A DNA stretch of 21,834 nucleotides from JAGMCJ01 sp046761005 (GTDB taxonomy: Archaea > Thermoplasmatota > Thermoplasmata > RBG-16-68-12 > JAGMCJ01). The stretch lies in contig JBHIFI010000028.1 in NCBI GenBank assembly GCA_046761005.1, forward strand, positions 1 through 21,834. Direction: 5' to 3'. Position numbers and translations under genes: made by a program. Of this stretch, positions 12,610 through 20,383 are shown in pieces (the stretch's first letter is position 1; each line of letters opens with the position of its first letter). The notes below the pieces were generated by a model. It was not told where the DNA came from and made no database searches. It saw only the letters and a program-made list of their open reading frames with translations.

Positions 12610-13702
12610 GTTTTATCACCTCCAAAAGTCCCTCCCTAGGCGCGGGGAAGGTTAGTACCTTCATTTCGTCGAAGGAGACAGCCACTTCCTCACCCTTCTT
12701 GAACTTCTCCTCCTCGAAGCTGTCCACAAAGACGAGGTCGTCAGTTGCAAGCAGAACCTCGTACCTAAGGAAAGATCCCATGAACCTAACACTCCGAATT
12801 CTTCCCGGAATCGCATTTCCGAGCCTCACCCCCCTCGGCTCTTCAACCCTCATATTCTCAGGCCGAGCCGCCAAAACGAGGGGAGCACCCATCTGAAAAT
12901 CGCGATTGCGAAGGGTCAAGTATTCCTCATTCCTCAGCTCAATCATGGCCCAGTAATCTCTCAGTCTGTTGATTCTTCCCTCAAGGAAGTTCATCTCACC
13001 AACGAAGTTTGCAGTGAAGAGATTTTTTGGGTTGTTGTAGAGGTTTTCCGGTGTATCGACGTCCACTATTCGACCTCTCTTCATAACAACTATCCTGTCA
13101 GAGACGGAGCTGGCCTCTTCCTGATCGTGGGTAACATGGATTGCTGTCAAACCAAGGTCTTTGACCAATCTTCTCAGCTGATATCGAAGCTCAACCCTGA
13201 CTCTTGCGTCCAGAGCCGAGAGAGGCTCGTCCAGAATGAGGAGCTTTGCCTGCGAGGCCAATGCCCTGGCCAAACTGGCCTTCTGTTGGGCACCTGTACT
13301 TAGCTCTGCGGGGAAGAAATTCTTTCGGTCTAGAAGGTCGACAAGATCGAGAACCTCTTTGGTAATCCTATCTCTCTCTTCGACGGGAAAGTCCCTCACA
13401 ATGGGTGCGTATATCGCATTCGATAGTACATTCAGGTGGGGAAAGAGAGCAATATTTTGAAACACGTAGCCAAGATCCCTGTCCTCCACTGGAACTTCAT
13501 TCATCCTCTTTCCATCAATGTAAACTTCTCCCTCTGTTGGCTCCCATATCCCGGCGACTATTTTCACGAGAGTAGTCTTTCCGCAGCCGCTAGGTCCAAG
13601 GAGGGTGACATACTCCTTGTCCTCGATTGTGAGATTTATGTCTTCCACGGCAACTATTTCTCCGAATCTTTTCGTAATCCCTTTCAGCTCTATCCGTGGC
13701 AC
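12602..13702 (-). CDS. ABC importer ATPase (MalK/PotA-like), second of pair
   Basis: A 366-residue ABC importer ATPase. Walker A GPSGCGKTT (36-44), Q-loop in YVFQNIALF, signature LSTGAQQKASLARAL (the usual LSGGQ changed to LSTGA), Walker B LLILDEPLSALD and H-loop HVTHDQEE. The C-terminal ~130 residues form the TOBE-type regulatory/substrate-class region seen in spermidine, sulphate, molybdate and iron importers. The GTG start shares one base with the TAG of the preceding ATPase (TAGTG) and has GGAGGT upstream. The paired ATPase at 13702-14802 has a more canonical signature, so the two probably form a heterodimer under one fused permease. The altered signature could make one of the two ATP sites weaker. 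Confidence 0.88.
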   Translation of the reverse strand: MPRIELKGITKRFGEIVAVEDINLTIEDKEYVTLLGPSGCGKTTLVKIVAGIWEPTEGEVYIDGKRMNEVPVEDRDLGYVFQNIALFPHLNVLSNAIYAPIVRDFPVEERDRITKEVLDLVDLLDRKNFFPAELSTGAQQKASLARALASQAKLLILDEPLSALDARVRVELRYQLRRLVKDLGLTAIHVTHDQEEASSVSDRIVVMKRGRIVDVDTPENLYNNPKNLFTANFVGEMNFLEGRINRLRDYWAMIELRNEEYLTLRNRDFQMGAPLVLAARPENMRVEEPRGVRLGNAIPGRIRSVRFMGSFLRYEVLLATDDLVFVDSFEEEKFKKGEEVAVSFDEMKVLTFPAPREGLLEVIKLE

Positions 13703-14802
13703 TACTCTACCTCCAGTTCTTTGCTGAGCCCCTCCTCAGGAATGGGGAAGACGATACACTTCGATGGCCTCAGACGTACTGTGACCTTCATTCCATCGCT
13801 GAATCGGAGACCAACTGACGAGGGAGTCTTGACATGGAGCTTCTTTCCCTCGTCTGTCTCGATTTCGAAACTTACCAGCCTACCGAGGAAGAGTCTTCTT
13901 ATGATTTTGGCGGGAATGTGGTTCTGTCCTTCCACCATTCCTCCCAGGAGTCTGACGTTTTCGGTCTTTATTCCCAAGCACGCCTCTGCACCCCTTGGAA
14001 GATCGGTCGGGCGGGCGCGAAGGATATATCCCTCTCCTTCAAGCTCGCTGTATTCCCCACTCACAGTACGTATCGTGCCCTCGAAGAAGTTCGCTTCCCC
14101 AACGAAATGGCAGATGAAGGGATTTGCCGGATTGTCGTAGACCTCTTCAGGTCTGCCCAACTGCTCTATCTTTCCCTTCCTGAGTATGGCTATTCTATCT
14201 GCCATCGTCATCGCTATTTCCTGGTCGTGGGTGACATGCAGAGCGGTGATTCCAAGGTCGGATGTGAGGCGCATCAGCTCGTACCTGAGCTCGATTCTCA
14301 GCCGGGCGTCAAGAGCCCTCAGGGGTTCATCGAGCAGGAGGACCTTGACATCGGTGGCAAGCGCCCGCGCGAGCGCGTTCCTCTGCTTCATCCCACCGCT
14401 GAGCTCATCCGGATACGCGGTTCGTCTTTCGTAGAGCCTCACTAAGTTCAGCATCTCGCTAGCGAGCAGATCGCTCTTCGCTGGTTCCCAATCCTTCACT
14501 GTGGGACCGAACTTCGTGTTTTCCCAGACCGTCATGTGACGGAAAAGGGCGAATGTCTGGGAAAGGTAGACCATGCTCCTGTCCTCTGGCGGGAGATTGT
14601 CCACCCGCTCACCGTTCACATATATCCTTCCGCTGTCGGGAGGGGTCAGTCCGGCTATCATCTTCAGAAGTGTAGTCTTTCCCGCACCAGTTGGTCCAAG
14701 GATGACAAGATATTCTCTATCCTTTATCTGAATATCAATTTCCTCGGCGGCCACGATGCCATCGAATTCCTTTGATAGACCTCTTATCGTTATCGTCGGC
14801 AT
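13702..14802 (-). CDS. ABC importer ATPase (MalK/PotA-like), first of pair
   Basis: A 366-residue ABC ATPase paralogous to the next gene along the operon, with the same length. Walker A GPTGAGKTT (36-44), Q-loop in VYLSQTFALF, signature LSGGMKQRNALARAL, Walker B VLLLDEPLRALD and H-loop HVTHDQEIA, then a TOBE-type C-terminal region. The ATG overlaps the permease stop (TAATG), preceded by GAGAGGTGC. Two distinct ATPases with a two-half permease suggests a heterodimeric engine. The transporter imports an unidentified small molecule; the subfamily covers anions, polyamines and iron. No substrate-binding protein gene lies in the window. Confidence 0.88.
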   Translation of the reverse strand: MPTITIRGLSKEFDGIVAAEEIDIQIKDREYLVILGPTGAGKTTLLKMIAGLTPPDSGRIYVNGERVDNLPPEDRSMVYLSQTFALFRHMTVWENTKFGPTVKDWEPAKSDLLASEMLNLVRLYERRTAYPDELSGGMKQRNALARALATDVKVLLLDEPLRALDARLRIELRYELMRLTSDLGITALHVTHDQEIAMTMADRIAILRKGKIEQLGRPEEVYDNPANPFICHFVGEANFFEGTIRTVSGEYSELEGEGYILRARPTDLPRGAEACLGIKTENVRLLGGMVEGQNHIPAKIIRRLFLGRLVSFEIETDEGKKLHVKTPSSVGLRFSDGMKVTVRLRPSKCIVFPIPEEGLSKELEVE

Positions 14803-17117
14803 TAAGCACCTCTCTTCTTTGTGACGATTCTCATCGTCAAAATGATGAAGAAGGAAACAACTATCAGTATGATGCTGGCAAGAGCTGCTTGATAGTAATT
14901 CGCCTGTTGGATAAGTCTAACGATGTATACGGGGGCTGTTATGGCTTTTGGCGACACAGCAATAGTAGCTCCTGTCTCCCCAAGGCTTCTCGTGAACGTC
15001 ATTATTGCTCCGGCGAGTATGGAAGCCTTGATCATCGGAAAGACTATCCTCCTAAACACTTGGAAGGGCTTGGCACCAAGAGTCCTCGCGGTTTCCTCAT
15101 ATGTCTGGTCTAACTCCTCCATAGCTCCCACCACGTTTCTGACCACAAAGGGATAAGTGAAGGCGACATGAGCCATTATGATCAAGAAGATATCGAGGTT
15201 CGAGGGAATGAGTCCACTGCCCGTCCAGAAAAGACCCAGGGAAAAGCCAAGAGCCGCTGTAGGAACGATGAAGGGAATATTGACGATTGTATCGAGAAAG
15301 CTCGCAGTCTTACTCTTGCGACTTCTCGTAATAAAGATCCCCATTGGGATGCCTAGGAGCAAGACGATGGCAGTGACACAGCCAGCTATGGCGAAGGACA
15401 CGAATAGGCTGTTCCAGAATACCGACCAATCTGCACCAGCGGTAGGTTCTGCTGAGACTGCGTAGCCAAAGATGAAGAATGAGGGGATGAGAATGACGAT
15501 ACCTAGGAAACAGAAGGCAAGAGAATCTTTCAGTTTTGGGAAGGCACCACTGCTGAGCGATTTCTCGAATTTCGGCCAGACTTTTCTCACGGGGAATCTC
15601 ACTTTCTTGATGACTATTCTTAGGAGGACTAGGAGTAGAAGGGAAAAGATGATTAAGAGAATGCTAATGAAGGCAAGGCCTGGGAGAAGTGTAGGGTTGA
15701 ACGCGGAAGCCCCCTTCCACGTACCAATAAGAGCCGTTGCCTGCTTTTCTCTTGATCCTATGGTGGCAAGGAGGGCCATAACGCCGCCTGTCTCACTCAA
15801 AGTTTTGGCCAAGCAAAGAATCAGACCGGTTACGAGGCCAGCCTTGAAGAGGGGAAGTGTCACCGTTCGTGCTGCTGTCAATCTGCTAGCTCCACAGCTT
15901 CTCGCAGCAATCTCATAGTTAATGTCTATCTCCTCCAAGATGGCAGCCAATGACCGAACCATGTAGGGAAAGGAAAAGGCTACCATTAGGAGTATCAGAA
16001 GAAGGAAAGGAGAGGATATCAAGTCAAGGGTACCCCAGGGTTTTCCTGGGATGCCGGGTGTAACTCCCCAAAAGAGAGCTACTGAGAATCCCAGGCCTGC
16101 CGTGGGAACGGCAAGAGGGATATCGATTAAGGTGTTAAGGTATTTCTTTCCACGAAATTCTTTGCGCACCAGGACCCAGGCAATTGGAAGTCCAACAGTA
16201 AGGTCGATTAAAGTTGCTATTATGGCGATTGCGAAAGAAAGACCCACCGCTGCCAAAACGTAACTTGATGTCCTCTGCGTACGAATGTCTACAAGCCTGA
16301 TTGGCATAGGGGATACTCCATCTTCAGTTATTGTGTCATTGATTGCCCCCACTTGCTGATTCGAATAGGTATGGAGCCCCTCAAAACTCACAGCCGATAT
16401 TCGAAAGTAGTACACGCCATCGGAGAGATTATACAAAGTGTGAGAAGTTGTGGAGGAATTGAGGGTCGAGTTCAGTGTCGAAGTGTTCGGAATGAAATTC
16501 CTCTCAGTCGACATGTGAACTTCGTAGCGATACGTGCCATCATCTGCAGGCTGCCACGATAGAGTAATGCTCCTCTCCTCAACTACTGGCATCGTGAGAT
16601 ACGGAGCAAACGGGGAACGGAAATCACCTCCGTCTGCTAATTGATTGGAATCTGTCCATGTTCCATTTTGATCGACTACTCTTACCCTGAAGCAATAGCT
16701 TTCCCCCGCCTCCATGTTCATGACAACGGCCAATGTCTGCGATTGAGCCCTAGATTTACTAATGTCCTCATCTGCTCCAATGAGATAGACGAGCGTCGCC
16801 TCACTCGGATCGAAATCTTGGGTCGTAGACATGTGAACTTCATATCTGAGAAAATCAGAATCCTCGTTTCTCTCCCAATAGAGCTCAGAGGACTTCTTGT
16901 CCGAAAGAACGAATTCGTTGATGTCATCCCATCCGGTGAAGACATATGACAAGACGTAGATTGTCGGCAACAATACCAAGAGGAAGAAGAAAATGATGAT
17001 GAAGGCGTACCACGTCTTGGAGACAGACCGCTTCGAAAAAAAGTTCAGCGCTCTCCTCCCCAAGTTCATGATTCCAACCTTCACGAGTTGGCCTAGGCCT
17101 TTGGGAGATATTCTCAT
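14802..17117 (-). CDS. Fused ABC permease with two extracytoplasmic FN3-like domains
   Basis: A 771-residue double permease of the binding-protein-dependent family. After a first membrane helix (about 36-60) it has roughly 220 extracytoplasmic residues that read as two FN3-like modules: 74-165 and 170-258, each with a YEVHMST strand and an aromatic-rich YxFRI/CFRV strand. A run of N-x-S/T sites (210-231) suggests N-glycosylation. Membrane helices resume near 284. Two permease halves follow, each with an EAA loop (EEIDINYEIAARSCGAS and EELDQTYEETARTLGAK). The FN3 pair may replace or dock a substrate-binding protein, as MalF uses a large periplasmic loop. A TATA-like element at 17122-17131 is very close to ATG 17117, so GTG 17084 or ATG 17069 (MNLGRRALNFF) may be the true start. 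Confidence 0.85.
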   Translation of the reverse strand: MRISPKGLGQLVKVGIMNLGRRALNFFSKRSVSKTWYAFIIIFFFLLVLLPTIYVLSYVFTGWDDINEFVLSDKKSSELYWERNEDSDFLRYEVHMSTTQDFDPSEATLVYLIGADEDISKSRAQSQTLAVVMNMEAGESYCFRVRVVDQNGTWTDSNQLADGGDFRSPFAPYLTMPVVEERSITLSWQPADDGTYRYEVHMSTERNFIPNTSTLNSTLNSSTTSHTLYNLSDGVYYFRISAVSFEGLHTYSNQQVGAINDTITEDGVSPMPIRLVDIRTQRTSSYVLAAVGLSFAIAIIATLIDLTVGLPIAWVLVRKEFRGKKYLNTLIDIPLAVPTAGLGFSVALFWGVTPGIPGKPWGTLDLISSPFLLLILLMVAFSFPYMVRSLAAILEEIDINYEIAARSCGASRLTAARTVTLPLFKAGLVTGLILCLAKTLSETGGVMALLATIGSREKQATALIGTWKGASAFNPTLLPGLAFISILLIIFSLLLLVLLRIVIKKVRFPVRKVWPKFEKSLSSGAFPKLKDSLAFCFLGIVILIPSFFIFGYAVSAEPTAGADWSVFWNSLFVSFAIAGCVTAIVLLLGIPMGIFITRSRKSKTASFLDTIVNIPFIVPTAALGFSLGLFWTGSGLIPSNLDIFLIIMAHVAFTYPFVVRNVVGAMEELDQTYEETARTLGAKPFQVFRRIVFPMIKASILAGAIMTFTRSLGETGATIAVSPKAITAPVYIVRLIQQANYYQAALASIILIVVSFFIILTMRIVTKKRGA

Positions 17118-17121
17118 TCGA

Positions 17122-17131
17122 TAGTTATAGT
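17122..17131 (-). promoter_or_regulatory. TATA-like box of the ABC importer operon
   Basis: Plus-strand GTTATAGTTT-type sequence, read AAACTATAAC on the coding strand. It predicts a transcript start near 17100, inside the frame that opens at 17117, and so argues for a slightly later start codon. Confidence 0.4.
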
Positions 17132-17148
17132 TTAGCCTCGTTCAGATA

Positions 17149-17165
17149 GTCAACGACTCGTTGAC
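17149..17165 (-). promoter_or_regulatory. 17-bp perfect palindrome upstream of the ABC importer operon
   Basis: GTCAACGACTCGTTGAC is symmetrical with 8-bp arms around one base. It is 17 bp upstream of the TATA-like box of the ABC operon and differs from the TTATCA-type operators, so a separate regulator is expected. Confidence 0.5.
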
Positions 17166-17358
17166 GAAAGGGCACACTCACAAAGTCGCGGGCAAGAACA
17201 ACGTCATGCCATCATCTAGGACTCATTATTCAGCCTCCGTATCGCCTTCATTCCATCGCTGACATAGTTCTCTCTGAGACCCATCCCATCGATCCTTTCC
17301 GTCAAGAAAGTCGATATATGAGAGAGCACATCAATCAGCTGCCTGCGGGAGGAAGAGA

Positions 17359-17508
17359 ATGACTGAGGATATTCTTGCTGTGATTGTTGGCGGAGAGGCA
17401 GGCCACGGTGTCAAGAAGAGAGAAATCATGAGCCCTATTGCCCACTTCGGTACCTTCGTTCATGTTTCTCTGGAGGAAAATGCTGACCGCACATTTGACG
17501 CCTCGTAG
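17359..17508 (+). pseudogene. Remnant of a 2-oxoacid:ferredoxin oxidoreductase alpha/gamma N-terminus
   Basis: From ATG 17359, after a good GGGAGGAAGAG ribosome site, the sequence reads MTEDILAVIVGGEAGHGVKK and stops at 17508 after 49 residues. The start strongly recalls the N-terminal domain of 2-oxoacid:acceptor oxidoreductases (VGGEAGQGIKK-like). Farther along, HVSLEEN could match the HVF-E-Y strand, and in the +1 frame PRRIRATTNEA recalls PS-IRGGHN. This looks like a frameshifted, decaying gene truncated to its beginning. No other part of the enzyme (alpha body or beta subunit) is present. It could instead be a short real peptide, but I think decay more likely. Confidence 0.5.
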
Positions 17509-17610
17509 GATTCGCGCAACAACAAATGAGGCATGATGTAGATTCCAGTTGGCTCGATATATGTAGCAGAGAGGGAACCATACCCCTGAACCGAATCTTT
17601 TTCCGCCAAT

Positions 17611-17630
17611 CTATAAATATGCCTATAGGC
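17611..17630 (+). promoter_or_regulatory. nrdJ promoter with TATA box and adjacent palindrome
   Basis: CTATAAATAT (17611-17620) is a strong TATA element about 38 bases before ATG 17654. It is directly followed by the perfect palindrome GCCTATAGGC (17621-17630), between the TATA and the expected transcript start near 17641, where a repressor would block transcription. Confidence 0.6.
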
Positions 17631-17653
17631 GTTGCTTTTCTTGAGGCTCCTAG

Positions 17654-19375
17654 ATGTTAGATTCAACTATCACAGAGAATGCTATGGCCATTCTGAAAAG
17701 GCGATATCTTCGGTTCAATCGTAAGACGGGGAAGCAGGAGACCCCCGAGGAAATGTTTAGGCGGGTCGCCAAGAATGTTGCGTCGGCCGATGCCCTGTAT
17801 GAGGAGAACGCCAATCTGGCCAAAAGGGAGGAGGAGTTTTTCGAAGTTATGTCCCGCCTGGAATTCCTCCCCAACTCTCCAACTCTCATGAATGCTGGCG
17901 CCGAGCTTCAACAGCTTTCAGCATGCTTCGTCCTACCCGTCGAGGACAGCATGGAAAGTATATTTGATGCGGTCAAGAATACGGCACTCATACACAAGAG
18001 CGGGGGCGGAACGGGGTTCTCCTTCTCCAATCTTCGACCCAAAGGTGATGTCGTAGGTGGCACTACTGGACTGGCAAGCGGTCCCGTCTCGTTCATGACT
18101 GTTTTCGATGCCGCGACAGAGGCGGTCAAGCAGGGTGGAATGAGGCGAGGAGCAAACATGGGCGTTCTTAGGGTGGACCATCCTGACATAGTTGAGTTCA
18201 TCACAGCAAAGAGGGATACTACTAGACTGACCAACTTCAACATCTCCGTTGCCGTTACGGACGATTTCATGGGGAAAGTTCAGGCGGACGAAGACTATGA
18301 CCTAGTTAATCCGAGAACAAAGGAGGCTGTTGAGAGGATAAAAGCGAGGGAGATCTTTAATCTTATCGTGGAGAGCGCCTGGCTTTCCGGGGAGCCAGGA
18401 CTCGTTTTCATAGATAGGATGAATGAGTTCAATCCTACACCCCGCCTTCATACAATAGAGAGCACCAATCCTTGTGGGGAGCAGCCGCTTCTTCCTTATG
18501 AGTCATGCGACCTCGGGTCGATAGCGCTCCCAAGAGTCCTGAAGGAGGAGAATGGAGGGAATGCAGTCGACTGGGAAAAACTCTGGCGCCTTGTGAGAAC
18601 GGGAGTGAGATTCCTTGATAACGCGATAGATGTGAATAGATTCCCGATGAAAGAGATTGAGGAGATCACGAAGGCAAATCGGAAAATTGGGCTCGGTCTG
18701 ATGGGTTTTGCTGACATGCTAATCCTCCTGGGAATACGGTATGATACCGAAGAAGCCGAAGAGTTGGGAACGAGGATAATGAGCTTCATTCAATCAGAAG
18801 CCAGGAAGATGTCGGAAGAAATAGCTGAGGAAAGGGGCGCATTTCCGAACTTCAAGGGAAGCATATTCGACGAGCCTGGGGCAAAGCCCCTGAGGAATGC
18901 GACATTGACGACGGTAGCCCCTACGGGAACGATAAGCCTCATTGCCAATTGCTCAAGTGGGATAGAACCTCTTTACTCCGTTGCCTATTTCAGGAAGGCT
19001 CTGGAAAGCGAGAGACTTATCGTGATCAATCCCTACTTCGAGGAGGTGGCAAAAGAGCGGGGATTCTACAGCGATGACTTGATGATGGAAATCGCCAAGA
19101 GGAGCACTGTACAAGACCTGGATGAGATTCCTGAAGACGTGAGAAGGTTGTTCGTCACGGCTCATGATATCACCCCCGAGTGGCACATCAGGATAATGGC
19201 TGCCTTTCAGAAACATACGGACAATGCCGTTTCGAAGACGGTCAATTTCCCTAGAGAGGCGGGAAAGGAGGACATTAGGGAAGGATTTCTTCTCGCCTTC
19301 AAGCTCGGATGCAAGGGCGTGACCGTCTACAGAGAGGGCTCCCGTCCGGGACAGGTTCTCTCGCATGAAGTGTGA
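17654..19375 (+). CDS. nrdJ: Adenosylcobalamin-dependent (class II) ribonucleotide reductase
   Basis: A 573-residue class II ribonucleotide reductase, which converts ribonucleotides to deoxyribonucleotides with a B12-generated thiyl radical. The radical cysteine is C274 in NPCGEQPL, with N272 and E276 as catalytic partners; the reducing pair is C91 (LSACFVLP) and C433 (NCSSGIEP); the phosphate/substrate segment APTGTIS is at 422-428. The protein stops 15 residues after the GCKGVTVYR strand. Many class II enzymes continue with a tail holding a CxxC pair that re-reduces the active site; that tail is absent and no cysteine motif follows in other frames. Reduction must then come from another protein. 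The ATG lies about 12 bases after the expected transcript start. It is probably co-transcribed with the next gene, which starts 20 bases later. Confidence 0.92.
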   Translation: MLDSTITENAMAILKRRYLRFNRKTGKQETPEEMFRRVAKNVASADALYEENANLAKREEEFFEVMSRLEFLPNSPTLMNAGAELQQLSACFVLPVEDSMESIFDAVKNTALIHKSGGGTGFSFSNLRPKGDVVGGTTGLASGPVSFMTVFDAATEAVKQGGMRRGANMGVLRVDHPDIVEFITAKRDTTRLTNFNISVAVTDDFMGKVQADEDYDLVNPRTKEAVERIKAREIFNLIVESAWLSGEPGLVFIDRMNEFNPTPRLHTIESTNPCGEQPLLPYESCDLGSIALPRVLKEENGGNAVDWEKLWRLVRTGVRFLDNAIDVNRFPMKEIEEITKANRKIGLGLMGFADMLILLGIRYDTEEAEELGTRIMSFIQSEARKMSEEIAEERGAFPNFKGSIFDEPGAKPLRNATLTTVAPTGTISLIANCSSGIEPLYSVAYFRKALESERLIVINPYFEEVAKERGFYSDDLMMEIAKRSTVQDLDEIPEDVRRLFVTAHDITPEWHIRIMAAFQKHTDNAVSKTVNFPREAGKEDIREGFLLAFKLGCKGVTVYREGSRPGQVLSHEV

Positions 19376-19395
19376 TTTGCGGGCGGTGATTAGTC

Positions 19396-20214
19396 ACGAG
19401 AATTCTCATAGTTACTTCGGTAGTGGATAAGGCTTCTATGAACATTCTTGAGCATCTTCTTAGATTAGGAAGGTGGCGGAAGTTCGGAGAGTTCGATGGC
19501 AATCCCGCTAGAGAATTCGGAAACCGTCGATTGGTGACAATTCGAAACGAGTTTCTTTTCAGAAACGATCTTGATGCAGAGATAAGGGAGGCTTTGGGAA
19601 TAGAATTCGATGTGATGATTTTCGCATCCCGCCACAGAAGCGAAAGCGCCCTCAAATCACTCACCGTCCACCCTCTAGGCAACTACCACAAAGCTGAGTT
19701 TGGTGGCCATCCCAGGAAGCTCGTTCCAACATCGCCCGATATAATGACGCTAGCCCTTAGGTTGCTCAAAAACAAGAGCGCTGGTCTCGACTTCCCTGTA
19801 TCCTTCGAGGTCACCCATCACGGGCCTTATGTAAGTACACCAGCATTCAACATAGAAATCGGAAGCGAAGACAAGGCATGGGTCGAGAAAGCTCCAGCTG
19901 AGGCGATAGCGTCGGTGATAATGTCAGTGGAGGAGCAAGAGCTCCCTGTCGTAATCGGTATCGGCGGGGGACACTATGCACCCAGAATCACCGATGTCGC
20001 CCTTGAGAAGAACATTTCTTTCGGCCATATGGTTCCCACCTACGCTCTTGATTGCCTTGATAACGACATGCTGAGACAGGTCATTCAACTAACTCCGAAC
20101 GCCAGATACGTCTATTTTCACAGGAAGGCGATGAGCAAAACCAAGGTGAGGGAGCTATCCCGATTATGTGAAGAGAATGGTCTCACGCCCGCTCGAACAA
20201 AAGACCTTCAATAG
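19396..20214 (+). CDS. dtdA: D-aminoacyl-tRNA deacylase, DTD2 type
   Basis: The archaeal/plant DTD2 enzyme, which removes D-amino acids from mischarged tRNA. Visible family motifs: VDKASMNI near the N-terminus, FASRHRSES, THHGP and GIGGGHYAPR. The first usual start, GTG 19423, begins inside the first conserved segment and would remove the first beta strand. In frame upstream, a sequence reading RILIVTSVVDKASMNI matches the known N-terminus (I recall KVIMTTKVDKASMNI in the Pyrococcus enzyme), and the codon just before it is ACG at 19396. GGCGGTGATT (19382-19391) is a plausible ribosome site with five bases to ACG. I therefore place the start at ACG 19396, decoded as Met, giving 272 residues. 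A base error turning ATG into ACG is the alternative. It follows nrdJ in one likely transcript. Confidence 0.85.
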   Translation, partial: TRILIVTSVVDKASMNILEHLLRLGRWRKFGEFDGNPAREFGNRRLVTIRNEFLFRNDLDAEIREALGIEFDVMIFASRHRSESALKSLTVHPLGNYHKAEFGGHPRKLVPTSPDIMTLALRLLKNKSAGLDFPVSFEVTHHGPYVSTPAFNIEIGSEDKAWVEKAPAEAIASVIMSVEEQELPVVIGIGGGHYAPRITDVALEKNISFGHMVPTYALDCLDNDMLRQVIQLTPNARYVYFHRKAMSKTKVRELSRLCEENGLTPARTKDLQ

Positions 20215-20383
20215 CCCATTCTGTTTTCCCGCCCAATCTTGCGCTTCGCATTTGACGCTTGTATTCCAGTATGAGCGAGTTTGTGCACAATCGGCCCGCC
20301 AAACAGCCCTCAACAGTCGGACAGCGCAGCAGAGCAAAAAATATTATGTCCGATTCACATACAAGGAGAGAGGGGAGCCCTTG

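Larger units (their letters stand above)
17118..17653. other. 536-bp spacer between divergent operons
   Basis: It holds the ABC operon promoter with its 17-bp palindrome, a decayed 2-oxoacid oxidoreductase fragment (17359-17508 and just beyond), and the nrdJ promoter. On the minus strand an open stretch near 17225-17355 reads DVLSHISTFLTERIDG... and ends at a stop near 17219; I cannot match it to a family, and it could be the tail of another broken gene. Otherwise I see nothing intact. Confidence 0.5.

Noticed and set aside
13436..14445. Plus-strand frames of 234 and 203 residues antisense to the ABC ATPases
   Set aside because: Opposite two clear ABC ATPases; composition typical of reverse-strand shadows.
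20168..20383. N-terminal extension of KptA
   Set aside because: It overlaps the deacylase gene and has no conservation; TTG 20384 with AGGGGAG upstream gives the family length.
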